Source of the DNA: Pyxidicoccus caerfyrddinensis
Lineage (GTDB): Bacteria; Myxococcota; Myxococcia; Myxococcales; Myxococcaceae
Direction of reading: 5' to 3'
Length of the DNA: 64,000 nucleotides
NCBI RefSeq assembly: GCF_010894405.1
Contig: NZ_JAAIYA010000039.1
Span: 1-64,000 of the forward strand
The translations under genes were made by a program, and so were the position numbers. The notes beneath the pieces were generated by a model. It saw nothing but the letters and a program-made list of their open reading frames with translations, was not told the DNA's origin and made no database searches. Position 1 is the stretch's first letter. The number at the start of each line of letters is the position of its first letter. Shown one piece after another: positions 1 through 9,149 of this stretch.

Positions 1-105
1 CCGAAGGCTCGTTACCGAGGCACGCGCCGCAACCTCTTTGACCTCAGGCGACTCGCGGTCGTCCAAAACCTCGAGGTCGCCGCGCGCTACCAGCACGCGG
101 CGTGA
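1..105 (+). pseudogene. C-terminal end of an IS transposase (cut by window edge)
   Basis: Frame 1 is open from the first base and stops at 103-105, giving 34 residues. They contain RYRGTRRNLFDLRR followed by AVVQNLEVAARY. This is the conserved C-terminal end of DDE transposases of the IS1182/IS5 type (R-Y-R-G-x-R-x-N-x-x-D-x-R-R). Only the tail is visible, so I cannot say whether the gene is intact. It fits the accessory character of the first 14 kb. Confidence 0.6.
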
Positions 106-457
106 CCTAACCTGTTCGGCGCTCTAGGGGATGAAGAGGACGTGAGGCTGGAACCCCGGAGTTCGCCCGGGCCATCGGCCACTCCCGGCACCAGGAAGCG
201 CGCGGGCAGGACGGCCAAGCGCAAGCCCCAGGTGAAGCGAGCCGCGAGGAAGACGGCGGCTGGTGGAGCAGAGGAACCCCAGGCAAGAGACGAGGGCGGG
301 TCGGCACCACCTGCCTCCACTGCTCCGTGACAACCATCACCTGTTGGATGGGCGGGAGCACCCACGAGGGTGTCATGCACCTGCAACGGTGCGGACGCCC
401 GGAGGTCGTCAGACCTCTTTAGCTTTGAGCGCCTCGCCGGTGCACACCTGGGCCGCG
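106..457. other. Interval without a recognised gene between transposase tail and DUF2381 gene
   Basis: I see no convincing gene here. A 62-codon plus-strand ORF with a GTG start (142-330) is basic and low in complexity, and matches nothing I recognise. The long minus-strand frame crossing this interval (down to 87) is the out-of-frame continuation of the frameshifted DUF2381 gene, not a real C-terminus. Confidence 0.5.
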
Positions 458-1394
458 TTACGGAAAGGAGATCCCGGACAGGCTGACGGTACGCCCCTTG
501 TCCGCCTCCCACAGCTTGAGCGTGAAGGAGCCCTGGGCCTCCTCTCGCGTCGCTAGCGCCTCCACCACGATGTGTTGCTGCATCCTGTCCATTTCCTCGG
601 AGCCGCGCTGCCACACCGGCAGGACATTCAGCTCCATGCCCGTCCTGTCCGTCAGCATTGCTCCCACCGCCGACCACGGCTGTGCGCCTTGCGGGTTCTC
701 CATCACCAACTCCACCACCACCCGGCCGGCGGGCCCGGTAGCTGTGCACCTCCAGCGTCACGAGTGCATTGCCGGGGGACTTCGTGACGGACTCGGTGAC
801 CATCCGGGTTGATACCCCCATGTTGTCCATCTGCCCGGCGGCGATGAGTCCCGTGAGTCCCCCCGGTCCTCCACGCTCCGCGCGCTCCCGCTCCAGCTCT
901 TCATGGCACCGCTGGGCCTCGGCCTTCGCCTCCGTCGCCTCCCGCTGGTAGGACGCGACGGTACGCGGGGCGCGGTACACCTCCAGCAGCCGCTCCGCAC
1001 GAGCTGGATGCACTACGAGGGTGAAGGCCGCGCCCGCAGGGGCCGCCCCGTCCTTGAAGCGCACCATGAGTCGCAGGCGCTCTCCACTCTTCAGTGTGTC
1101 CGAGGGAAGGAGCCGAAGCGTGGCCTGGCCAACGTCCACGAGGACAAAGGCCTCCCGCTTCTCCAGCCCCACCGTGTCCTTGCCCTCCTTGTCCCGCAGC
1201 AGCTCCGCGTCAAAGGCCAGCGTGGTGGACACCCCGGGGCTGATGTGCACCTCGGGCTCGTTGCCGGTGGGCTCCGCCGGAAGCTCAAGCTGCCGTACGC
1301 CCGCATTCCATGGTGGGCCAGGCGCCTCTGCGCTGACCGTCGTTCCCATCAGCAGTGTGAGCACCACCAGCGCGGCGGAAGACGAAGCGGGCAT
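458..1394 (-). pseudogene. DUF2381 family protein, interrupted by a one-base frameshift
   Basis: The start at 1394 gives a signal peptide (MPASSSAALVVLTLLMGTTVSA) and the DUF2381 body, with a coiled-coil-like stretch near residues 150-175. Around 735-745 the frame breaks. Upstream it reads TLEVHSYRA; the natural continuation GRVVVELVMENPQ lies in the next frame and runs to a TAA at 458. Dropping one C from the GGGCCC there restores a continuous protein of about 311 residues, a normal length for DUF2381. DUF2381 proteins are myxobacterial secreted proteins of unknown role, often encoded beside Ser/Thr kinases. Here the kinase lies 12 bases upstream on the same strand, so the two were probably co-transcribed. 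The break may be a real mutation or a sequencing error. Confidence 0.7.
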
Positions 1395-1406
1395 GGGCCG
1401 TCACCC

Positions 1407-3323
1407 TCACTCGAAGTGGTCCACGGGGTTCGCATACCCGGTCGTCCAGATCCGGGCGGAGTCGGCGTCACTGCCGGGCTTGCGCTCCAGGCCGCGCTCC
1501 CTCCTGCTGCTGAGCAGCTCGATGCAGACCGGATAGGTGCGGCCCTGGTTCACCCGCAACCATGTGAAGCGGCCATACACGCGGTCGGCGAGGTGGAGCT
1601 TGCCGTAGAGCAGCCCCCCTCTCGGGAGCCCCTTCCAGTCTCCCCCCGTCCGCACGGTGGCGTTCCCCTCGTGCACGGTGATGACGTGGGGCTCGCCCTG
1701 AATGACATCGAAGACGAAGACTTGGGCGTCCCCCAGCTCAATGCCCAGTTCCTCCATCGCCTCCAAGGCACCCGGCGGGCATTCTTCCGGTGGCGGAGCA
1801 GGACGAACCTGGGGGCCGGAACAGGCGAGATTGAGACAGGCTCCCGCCACGCCCATGGCCTTCATCCCCACCTTCTTCAACGCGCTGGCAGACGGCTTCG
1901 ACTCCTTCTTCACGGGTGCATCCTCGTTCGTCATCGCCGCGGGATGCGCGGCGGCCACAGCGGTTGCCTCCACCATGGGCGGAGCTGTGGCGGGGACAGC
2001 TTCCGGTAGGGCCTCCACGGGCGCTACTTCACGGAGGGGGGCGGGGAGCGTCACCACCTCGGAGAACGGAGCAGGCACCTTTTCATCAGAGACAGCCCCG
2101 CGCTCCAGCAGCCGCATCCCCCAGGCCACCAGGCCCACGCTCACCACGAGCAGCACGGCGACCACCAGCACTGGTGAGTACACCCGCCGATGCCGTGAAG
2201 GTACGCCCGCTGAAGGCCCCTGCATCACAGCACCTGGGTCCTGCCTGGCCGGGCGCCGGACGAAGGGTAATGACGGGGCGAGCACCAGCCTGGGCGCGGG
2301 TGGAGTCGCGGAGCACGTGGGCCATTCCGGCCTGCGGATGCGTCGCCGTGCGCCGTCGCCGGGCACAGGTTCGGCTCCCTCAACGTCCTCCCACTCGAAG
2401 AGGCTAGCCTCCCACGCCACGGACCGTCCGAAGCTCACCGCCGCCATGAGCGCCGCGTGCAGCTCGGCCCCGGTCTGGTAGCGCTCCAGTTGCTTCTTCG
2501 CCAAGAGCCGCATGATGACGTCGCTGAGCGCCCGAGGCGTGCGCCGGTTGAAGTCCGCTGGCGCAGGTGGCGTCTGGGCCTCGATGGCCAAGTACAGCAT
2601 GTCGGGCGGCAGGTGCGGAGGGAACGGGTAGTGCCCGGTCACCGCCCGGTACAGGCTGACGCCCAGTGCGTACAGGTCATCGGTGGGTTGGTACTCGTAC
2701 CGCGCTCCCGGCCGGCCGTGGTTCGCCCGGTGGAAGCGCACCGACTCGGGGCTGCGCAAGTGCAGCGTGCCCGGGGGCACCGTCTGCTCGGTAATGGTGA
2801 CCGCCCCCACGTAGTGCCCGATGCCGAAGTCGATGAGCACCGGCTCGGCGTCCGACTCCCGGATGAGGATGTGCACGGGCTTGACGTCGCGGTGCCGTAC
2901 CCCCGCCCCATGCAGCGCATGGAAGGCCAGGGCCACCTTGGCGGCGGCCTGCGCCAGCTTGCGGAAAGTCGGGTTCACCTCTTCGGCCCAGGTGTCCAGC
3001 GGTCGGCCGTCCACCCAATCCATGACGAAGTAGAGGTAGCCGGTCTGCGGGTGGGGCCACCTGCCGCAGCCGTGAAAGCGCACGACGTTGGGGTGCACCG
3101 CCTTCACCATCAACAGCGTGACTTCACGCTCGGCCCGTTCATCCCCGGGACGCAGCGCCAACTTCAGCGCGTAGAACTCCCCGGGCCGGGCCATGTCTTC
3201 CACGCGGTACACGGCCCCGAAGCCCCCCACGCCCAGCCGCTCCACCACGCGCCAGGTACCCACCTCCGTGCCGGGCCCCAGCGCCTCCGGGTACACCTGA
3301 AAGTTCTCCGCGTGCATGACCAT
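1407..3323 (-). CDS. Membrane-anchored serine/threonine protein kinase with periplasmic C-terminal domain
   Basis: This is a Hanks-type kinase: P-loop GVGGFGAVY near residue 32, ATP-binding lysine in YALKLAL, catalytic loop HRDVKPVHI near 146, metal-binding DFG in LIDFGIG, and an SPE activation-loop end. A single membrane helix (SPVLVVAVLLVVSVGLVAWG) follows near residue 390, then an Ala/Pro-rich linker and a C-terminal domain of about 120 residues carrying two cysteines. The kinase domain should face the cytoplasm. The catalytic-loop position that is normally Asn (HRDxKxxN) is His, so activity may be altered. I chose the ATG at 3323; a TTG about 24 bases upstream is also possible. It is followed 12 bases later by the DUF2381 gene, and such pairs are common in myxobacteria. 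Confidence 0.8.
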   Translation of the reverse strand: MVMHAENFQVYPEALGPGTEVGTWRVVERLGVGGFGAVYRVEDMARPGEFYALKLALRPGDERAEREVTLLMVKAVHPNVVRFHGCGRWPHPQTGYLYFVMDWVDGRPLDTWAEEVNPTFRKLAQAAAKVALAFHALHGAGVRHRDVKPVHILIRESDAEPVLIDFGIGHYVGAVTITEQTVPPGTLHLRSPESVRFHRANHGRPGARYEYQPTDDLYALGVSLYRAVTGHYPFPPHLPPDMLYLAIEAQTPPAPADFNRRTPRALSDVIMRLLAKKQLERYQTGAELHAALMAAVSFGRSVAWEASLFEWEDVEGAEPVPGDGARRRIRRPEWPTCSATPPAPRLVLAPSLPFVRRPARQDPGAVMQGPSAGVPSRHRRVYSPVLVVAVLLVVSVGLVAWGMRLLERGAVSDEKVPAPFSEVVTLPAPLREVAPVEALPEAVPATAPPMVEATAVAAAHPAAMTNEDAPVKKESKPSASALKKVGMKAMGVAGACLNLACSGPQVRPAPPPEECPPGALEAMEELGIELGDAQVFVFDVIQGEPHVITVHEGNATVRTGGDWKGLPRGGLLYGKLHLADRVYGRFTWLRVNQGRTYPVCIELLSSRRERGLERKPGSDADSARIWTTGYANPVDHFE

Positions 3324-3514
3324 GGCGGCAGCCCACCTCGGACCCAACCTAGCAGGTTCCTGGGGGCTGCTGGGAGGTTCGCTACCTGCCTGGTCAGGCT
3401 GTTGTTGCCTTCAGGTGGTGGCACGAGCCCTTACTTCCCGGAGCAACGCTCCATCGGCTCCAGCGTCTCCATGATGGCACCGGCCAGTTCCCTGCCCCTG
3501 GAGCTGGCCGGTGG

Positions 3515-4765
3515 TCACACCACGGCTTGGCGCCAGGCGCGCGACAGGTGCTCCTGACCTTCCTGGGAGAAGCGCCGCACCAGCTCGTCCCGACCGCGCT
3601 TCCCGTGCTCCAGCAGGTACGCCAGCTCCGCGGGCATCAGCACCGTGACGGTGACCAGCCGCACCTCTCCGGTCGGCATGGTGAAGCTCCTGGGAAGCGT
3701 GCTCGGCTCCATGCCCAGCAGCACCCCCACCCGGCCCTCCTTCGTCAGCAGCGGCTCGGGCATGCCCTGGCCAGCGACCTCCATGGAAAGGAAGCCCGCC
3801 TTCACCTTCTCGCGGACGCGCTCGTTGCCCGCGAGCTCGTTCCCCACCCGCTCCAGGAGCAGCAGGGGCCAGCTCTTCTCGACGTCACCGAGAGGCTCGT
3901 TCGTCTCCAGGGCCAGCTCCAGGCCGAAACCCACGGACGGCTCCACGTGGTCCACGAAGAAGTCTGACAGCCCATCCGTCACCAGCAGGGTCCGCCCCTC
4001 CGGGCGATGGATGACGCGCCAGACCTGGCGCCGGGCCGGCCAGCCACCACCGACGACGATGGGAATGATGGCCTCTTCGTCCAGCTTCCCCAGGGTGCGC
4101 CAGAATGCTTCGCGGGCCGCGTCGGTCTCATCCCGAAGCGCCAGGAGCCTCTGGTTCCGTTCGCGCTCCTCCGGACTGATGACGCTCGGGCCGGTGACCT
4201 CCTTGAAATGGCAGCCCGTGACGCCCGCGCGTTCCAGCGCCTCCTTGATGTCCTCGGACACGATGAGCGCGATGCTCCACCCCCAGGTGCGGAACACCTT
4301 GGCGTCACCCACCTTCTTCGGGTCGATGCGCATGCCGGACACCGCCCGGTACTTGCCGACCTTCTCCGGGCGCCCATCCTCCGGCTTCCAGTACCGCACT
4401 TCCGTTGAGGCGTTGTCGTCAATGCAACGAATGAGCCGAGTAGCAACGAGGATGAAGTACGGCTCGGACTGTCCGGCAACGTCGACTGGAAAGAGCTGCA
4501 CGTCGTCGGGCGCCAGCTCCTCGAAGATGTGCGCCACCCCCTTGTGAACAATAGGGGTGACACCCACGCCCGCGAGGGAAAAATCAAGAGGACTCCCGGG
4601 ATGGTCGATGGGGATCTTGAGTCGCGCTTCAACCTGGACAGGGCAGCCATCCGCGAACTGCCACGGGTCGTCCACCTCCTGCCCCTGTGAGTCCGTGGGG
4701 TCTCCCAGCAGCCAGCGCCCCTGGAGTTCCATGTCATCAGATAGGTCAAAGAATCGCTTCGCCAT
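3515..4765 (-). CDS. Two-domain immunity protein: Imm11 (DUF1629) plus SUFU-like C-terminus
   Basis: Residues 1 to about 200 (MAKRFFDLSDD..., FSLAGVGVTPIVHKGVAHIFEEL, PDDVQLFPVDV) match the Imm11/DUF1629 immunity fold that neutralises myxobacterial nuclease toxins. The rest of the 416 residues, including TLLVTDGLS and VGFGLELAL, resembles suppressor-of-fused (SUFU) immunity domains. The start is supported by GAGGAGGG just before the ATG. The gene begins 15 bases after the stop of the AHH-nuclease lipoprotein, the usual toxin-then-immunity order, so it is very probably the cognate antidote (SitI-like). The SUFU assignment is weaker than Imm11. Confidence 0.75.
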   Translation of the reverse strand: MAKRFFDLSDDMELQGRWLLGDPTDSQGQEVDDPWQFADGCPVQVEARLKIPIDHPGSPLDFSLAGVGVTPIVHKGVAHIFEELAPDDVQLFPVDVAGQSEPYFILVATRLIRCIDDNASTEVRYWKPEDGRPEKVGKYRAVSGMRIDPKKVGDAKVFRTWGWSIALIVSEDIKEALERAGVTGCHFKEVTGPSVISPEERERNQRLLALRDETDAAREAFWRTLGKLDEEAIIPIVVGGGWPARRQVWRVIHRPEGRTLLVTDGLSDFFVDHVEPSVGFGLELALETNEPLGDVEKSWPLLLLERVGNELAGNERVREKVKAGFLSMEVAGQGMPEPLLTKEGRVGVLLGMEPSTLPRSFTMPTGEVRLVTVTVLMPAELAYLLEHGKRGRDELVRRFSQEGQEHLSRAWRQAVV

Positions 4766-4780
4766 GAATCCCTCCTCACC

Positions 4781-6145
4781 TCACTCAGCTCGCGTCACCA
4801 GCTTGTTGAGCTCGGTGCCCGGCTTGGAGATCTGCACGGCCAAATCCCTCAGTTCTGCCGTCAGACTTTCACGACACTGCTGGATGCTCCTGCAGCGCCT
4901 CGTTGCGTCCTGCAGCCGGCGGAAGACCTCTTGATGGTATTCAACGGGGTGAGGCCCTTTGTGGCCCGGCACGCGGACCTTGTTGGCCGTGTCATCGAGT
5001 GACATGCCCGCCCGGTCGAAGAGCTTCTGGAACCTGGGTGACCAAGGGCCACCGCTGCTGGTGGAGTCCCACCACTTGTTCGTCGCGATGTGGTGCTCGT
5101 GGGCATCGGACGCCACCGGCTCGGACGCCACGGCTCTCGTGCCGCGCGCCGTCTCCGCGACAGCCTCCGGGTCCAGTCCAATGGTGATGACGCCTCCCGG
5201 TGCCACCGCCACCGAGGTGACCTGTCCCGCCGCCGCCAGCCGGAAGCCGCCCTGCCCCACCCCCACCAGCGAGGCCTGCGCGGAGCCGGGGAGCGTGGGG
5301 ACCCTCGTCGCCAGCGTCTGCGCCGTGCTGCCCAGCGCCGCCATCGCGAGCATGATGAACGCTCGCGCCGCGTTCTGCCCCATCACCTTCCCGTACTTCT
5401 CTCCCGCGTCCTGTATCTCATCGAAGGTGGTCGCTACTTCCACCTCCTTCGCCAGCACCCTCCAGCCCTTCACCAGGCTCCACACCGTGTCCCAGCCCAG
5501 GTAGCCGATCAGCACCACTGTCAGGGTCGCGGCGATGCCCTTCGACAGTACCGGGTCGGGCACCAGCCACAAGCCGAAGTAGATGGCTCCCGTCGTGGCG
5601 AGCATCGTCACCATCGCCTCCTTGTCCGTCAGCTCGCCCAGGGCCTCGGCCGTTTCGTCCCAGACCGAATCCAGGGCCAGACGGAAGGCCAGGGTGCGCT
5701 TGCCCTCCTCGTCCAGGGTGACGTCCTCGTCCAGCAGTTGCAGGCAGTCCCGGGGCTGCTTCTGGCGCTGGCACCAGCGTCCGTAGGCGCTCGCCAGCTC
5801 CGTTTCCGCGTCCGGTTCCTCGGTCACGAGAAGCCGGCCCCGCTGCGGATCTTCGACGGAGACCAGTCCCAGGCGTCCACGCACAGGAGAGAAAGCGCGG
5901 GGCTGGCCCAGGTTGAACAGCCTCAACGCCGCTTCCCTTGGCCGAGAGGACAGAGGCGCGGTGCGCGCCAGCTTCTGGACCGCCTCCGCGAACTCGTCCT
6001 CGTCCAGTTCGACGGGCTCCGCGTCCGAGCGTGGCGTGTAGACGATGGGCCGACCCTCGCCCGTGTCCAGGCGCACCACCCGCGAGGTGGCACAACCCGT
6101 GGCCGTCAGGACCAGCAGCACCACCGCTCCCCAGCGCAACATCAT
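4781..6145 (-). CDS. SitA5-like polymorphic toxin: lipoprotein with C-terminal AHH nuclease
   Basis: This looks like a SitA-family toxin. Myxobacteria pass these lipoproteins between cells by outer-membrane exchange (TraA/TraB), and they kill siblings lacking the matching immunity. The ATG at 6145 is preceded by GGAGACGAGC and gives MMLRWGAVVLLVLTATGC, a type II signal with cysteine 18 as the lipidation site. The mid-region (CATSRVVRLDTGEGRPIVYT; two hydrophobic stretches near residues 190-225; EKYGKVMGQNAARAF) matches the SitA5 carrier as I remember it. The last 100 residues carry HEHHIATNKWW and PVEYHQEVF, an AHH-type HNH/Endo VII nuclease. An ATG at 6172 has no ribosome site. The immunity gene follows directly. 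Confidence 0.82.
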   Translation of the reverse strand: MMLRWGAVVLLVLTATGCATSRVVRLDTGEGRPIVYTPRSDAEPVELDEDEFAEAVQKLARTAPLSSRPREAALRLFNLGQPRAFSPVRGRLGLVSVEDPQRGRLLVTEEPDAETELASAYGRWCQRQKQPRDCLQLLDEDVTLDEEGKRTLAFRLALDSVWDETAEALGELTDKEAMVTMLATTGAIYFGLWLVPDPVLSKGIAATLTVVLIGYLGWDTVWSLVKGWRVLAKEVEVATTFDEIQDAGEKYGKVMGQNAARAFIMLAMAALGSTAQTLATRVPTLPGSAQASLVGVGQGGFRLAAAGQVTSVAVAPGGVITIGLDPEAVAETARGTRAVASEPVASDAHEHHIATNKWWDSTSSGGPWSPRFQKLFDRAGMSLDDTANKVRVPGHKGPHPVEYHQEVFRRLQDATRRCRSIQQCRESLTAELRDLAVQISKPGTELNKLVTRAE

Positions 6146-6420
6146 GCTCGTCTCCGCGTCATCGCTCCCCATCTTGAGGGTCGAAGTCCATGGAGTTCCA
6201 GAGCAGATTGACTGTGCTCAGGAGCCTGAAGAAAAGGCGCGCCATGCTGCGGCATAAGCACCTGGCGGGAGACTTCCGCTGACGTCCAGCCCGTTGTGGG
6301 CCGGACGCCTTCCTCCAACCCCAACCCGCAACACGGCGTACCGCGAGTCACACGGGCCGCGGAGCACCCGCTCCACGTCCCTCATGCCCGAGGTGCGCCC
6401 TCACCACGAGGAGGAGCACC

Positions 6421-7398
6421 ATGTCTCACGACATCCACCAGATGGCCTATGTCGGCGAGGAGCCCTGGCACGGTCTGGGCACGCAACTGCCCACCAGCAG
6501 CACCTACGAGGAGGTGGTCCAGGCGGCCGGCTTCTACACGGCCGTCGAGCGCCCCCTCTTCTCGCCGCCCATGGAGGAGCCCATCCCGGACCGCAAGGGC
6601 CTCTTCCGGGGGGACACGGGCGAATACCTGGCCACCGTCCACAAGGGCTACGAGGTGGTCCAGTTCGAGGAGGTGGCCCGCACGCTGGTGGAGGCAGCCG
6701 GTGGCGTGGGCGCCATCTTCCACACGGCGGGCACGCTGGGCCGCAACGGCGTGCGTGGCTGGCTGCTGGGAGAGCTGCCCGAACCGCTGCGCGTCCGGGG
6801 CGACAAGAGCCCCATCCGCCGCTACGTGCTGGGCTACACCGGCCACGACGGCACCACGGCGATTACCCTCAAGAACGTGGCCACCCGCGTGGTCTGCCAG
6901 AACACCATCGGCGTCGCCCTCAACGAGCAGGACGGGGCCGAGTGGCACATCCCGCACTTCGACAACGCGAAGCAGCGACTCGAGGAAGCCGGCCGGGCGT
7001 TCCGGGAGCTGATGGACAGCTACGCCCGCTTCGGAGACCTGGCCAACCGCTTGGCGGTGACGCCCTTCTCCGAGGAGCAGCTCCGCCACGTCCTGGACGC
7101 GGTGCTGCCCATGCCTGAGGACGAGGGCAACCACCCGCGCATCATCCACGCGCGGGAGAAGGTGGTGGAGCTGTACCACGCCGGCACCGGCATCGAGGGG
7201 GACATGCAGGGCTCCGCCTGGGCGGCCCTCCAGGCGGTGGCGGAGTACACGGACCACCACCGGCTCACGCGCGCCGTGCAGGGCAGGCGGGTGGACGCGA
7301 TGCGGCTGGAGTCCATATGGATGGGCAAGGCCGCCAGCATGAAGCGGCAGGCCCTCACCGCCATCCTGAGCGAGTCCCAGTTCCGGCTCGTGGCGTAA
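6421..7398 (+). CDS. DUF932 phage/plasmid-like protein
   Basis: A 325-residue protein of the DUF932/TIGR03299 family, found on phages, plasmids and integrative elements. Visible family features are HQMAYVGEEPWHGLG at the N-terminus, YEVVQFEEV near residue 80, and TRVVCQNTIGVAL, which carries the conserved C-x-N-T near residue 158. The function is unknown; a role in replication or recombination has been suggested from context. A strong GAGGAGGAG ribosome site lies just before the ATG. It reads toward the integrase module at 10-14 kb and probably belongs to the same mobile element. Confidence 0.85.
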   Translation: MSHDIHQMAYVGEEPWHGLGTQLPTSSTYEEVVQAAGFYTAVERPLFSPPMEEPIPDRKGLFRGDTGEYLATVHKGYEVVQFEEVARTLVEAAGGVGAIFHTAGTLGRNGVRGWLLGELPEPLRVRGDKSPIRRYVLGYTGHDGTTAITLKNVATRVVCQNTIGVALNEQDGAEWHIPHFDNAKQRLEEAGRAFRELMDSYARFGDLANRLAVTPFSEEQLRHVLDAVLPMPEDEGNHPRIIHAREKVVELYHAGTGIEGDMQGSAWAALQAVAEYTDHHRLTRAVQGRRVDAMRLESIWMGKAASMKRQALTAILSESQFRLVA

Positions 7399-7433
7399 GG
7401 CCCGAGGCGGAAAGCTGGAAGCAGAGGTGCCTC

Positions 7434-7541
7434 ATGGACTGGCTCCGGAAGGCGCTGACCTCGCGCCTGGTCCGGGAAGTGGCCGCCGCCATCCTCACGG
7501 TGGTGTCCGACTTCCTGGGGCGGCGCAGGGATGCGCGGTGA
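7434..7541 (+). CDS. Small hypothetical protein (35 residues) downstream of DUF932 gene
   Basis: A short ORF 35 bases after the DUF932 stop encodes MDWLRKALTSRLVREVAAAI and then a basic tail, RRRDAR. The sequence is amphipathic with charged ends. A strong hairpin terminator begins 5 bases after its stop, so it would be the last gene of the DUF932 transcript. I recognise no family. The ribosome site (AGAGGTGCCTC) is moderate. Confidence 0.4.
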   Translation: MDWLRKALTSRLVREVAAAILTVVSDFLGRRRDAR

Positions 7542-7545
7542 CATG

Positions 7546-7590
7546 GAAGGGTGGGGCTGTCCTTCAACGGCGGCCCCACCCTTCTTCTTA
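7546..7590 (+). terminator. Intrinsic terminator after DUF932 transcript
   Basis: A perfect 12-bp stem, GAAGGGTGGGGC (7546-7557) against GCCCCACCCTTC (7573-7584), has a 15-base loop and a pyrimidine-rich tail (TTCTTA). It closes the DUF932/small-ORF unit. Confidence 0.75.
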
Positions 7591-8016
7591 CCGCTCAAGC
7601 ACCGGGTGGGCCGAGTCCATACCCTAGTTGCAGGTGGAGGTGGACGACAGTCCCCCACGGGTGGCCGAAGTCCTTGGGCACCGTTCCCGGTCCGCCCCCA
7701 GAAGCTGAAGTGCTGGGGGCGCCCAGACCCCTCGTGCGCGAGGAAGCGAGAGGGCGAACACAGGGGGTGCGGTCATCAGGACCTGATGGGGGTAGGCGGC
7801 CAGCGCCATGTAGGCCCCAAAAATTTCTGAGCCCACCCCGTCCCCCGGGCGGCTCGAAGAAGGCGGGGGCCCTCCAGGTGGACCCGAGGTAAGGGAACCC
7901 CTGTCTCCCCATGGGCGGGGGCCTTCCTTGGATTCGATAGCCCTAGCGAAAGGCGAGGACCTCGAGAATGGCTGAGGAGGCCGTCGAAACGAACCCGAGC
8001 CGAGCCGTGGGCGAGG
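7591..8016. other. Interval without a recognised gene
   Basis: About 430 bases. Open frames exist on both strands (for example a minus-strand frame at 7624-7836 beginning MGSEIFGAYMALAAYPHQV), but none has recognisable homology or a clear ribosome site. A 10-base direct repeat (GGCGGGGGCC) occurs near 7863 and 7913. It may hold decayed coding sequence. Confidence 0.4.
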
Positions 8017-8889
8017 CTACTTCACCAGCCGGAGCTTCACGCGCAGTTCCTTGGCCTCGGCCTGGTGCTCGGGCCGAGCGGACGCCACCTGGGAGCGCAT
8101 CTGCCCGAGCAGCTCGAGCTGGCGCTGCATGGAGTTTTCCAGCAGCCGGCGAGCCTTCTCCAACTTCCGCAGGTCCACGTCTTCCAACAACAGCACCTCG
8201 GCAGCCAGCCGTTCACGTAGCGGCCCGAGGCGGGCTTCTTCTTCGCCCAGCTTCATGGTCAGTGCACCCTTCACTACCCGGGCCATGTTGCCCAAGTCCT
8301 CGTAAATGGTCGGGGGGATGCGATCCTTCTCCTCACTCTCCTGAGCCAGCTTGAGCACAGCTGCAAGGGGCTCCACCACAGCCATTGGCAGGCCTGGCAG
8401 TTCGCGCAGCACATTCACGATCCGCTCCACTGCAGTGAGAAAGATGCTCGTCCTCTCTGCGTCCTTCGGCGGAGAAGGGATGGCCTCCACGGCTTCGACG
8501 AAGCCTGTCATCATCGCCAGCGCCGTGCGGGTGTTGTCGTAGCTCTTGAACTCGCCCGTCTTCTCGAGTTCCTCCTCCAACCTGGCGCGAAGGCGGTTGT
8601 TCTCCACCTTCGTCAGCCGCTCCAACTTCCAGCTCGCATCGCCAATCTGAGCGACGATCACAGCCTCGGGCGTTGAGGTAGGCACCAGTTCCGCGAAGTA
8701 GCTGTCCATGTGGTGCTCGTACTCGGCCACGTCCTCGCCAGGGAGCAGCAGGTGCGCGCTGTTGAACCCGAAACGCACTGCATTGACGGAGGAAGTGGCC
8801 TTTCCGGCTTGAGTGCGAGGCCCCCGGCTCTTGGCGCCGTTGAGAACTGAGGCAGCAGCTTGCAGGGCAGATCGAGTTGAAGCGTTCAT
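8017..8889 (-). CDS. Conserved hypothetical protein, helical
   Basis: A 290-residue protein of unknown function. The N-terminus contains NGAKSRGPRTQAGKATSS followed by VNAVRFGFNSAHLLLPGED. This resembles a widespread uncharacterised family (S-x-x-N-x-x-x-H/F-G, then GED, then a W-x-x-x-R-L-x-x-x-E segment: ASWKLERLTKVENNRL here). The rest is strongly helical and charged, with likely coiled coil in the last 80 residues (LRERLAAEVLLLEDVDLRKL). I preferred the ATG at 8889 because the upstream extension to 9000 is Gly/Pro-rich and lacks family character. It is transcribed away from the primase/integrase module. Confidence 0.55.
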   Translation of the reverse strand: MNASTRSALQAAASVLNGAKSRGPRTQAGKATSSVNAVRFGFNSAHLLLPGEDVAEYEHHMDSYFAELVPTSTPEAVIVAQIGDASWKLERLTKVENNRLRARLEEELEKTGEFKSYDNTRTALAMMTGFVEAVEAIPSPPKDAERTSIFLTAVERIVNVLRELPGLPMAVVEPLAAVLKLAQESEEKDRIPPTIYEDLGNMARVVKGALTMKLGEEEARLGPLRERLAAEVLLLEDVDLRKLEKARRLLENSMQRQLELLGQMRSQVASARPEHQAEAKELRVKLRLVK

Positions 8890-9149
8890 TGCTGAATTGT
8901 CCGCCGGGAACGCTCTGCGTGGGAAGTAGAAGCCCCCTCCGCCACCTACGGGAAAGACGACGTTGCCCAGGCCCTCTTCCCTCCCCATCCAGTTCTGCAC
9001 TCCTCCTCCCGCCGATCGTCTGGTAGGAGCCCGAGCATCCGTTTCTCTGAAGCTCCTGAAGCAGCCAGGGCATTTCCAAGAAACTCCCTCAGCCTCTCTC
9101 CGTGGGGACTTTGTGATGCCGGCCCCTCACTCCTTCAGTTCCTTCAGGG

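Noticed and set aside
7595-7912. Minus-strand 105-codon ORF in the gap after DUF932
   Set aside because: No homology recognised, no ribosome site, and composition no different from other shadow frames.
8300-8320. Short match (TGGTCGGGG) to the tRNA-Pro 3' end as a left attachment site
   Set aside because: Only nine bases, inside a coding region; too short to be more than chance.
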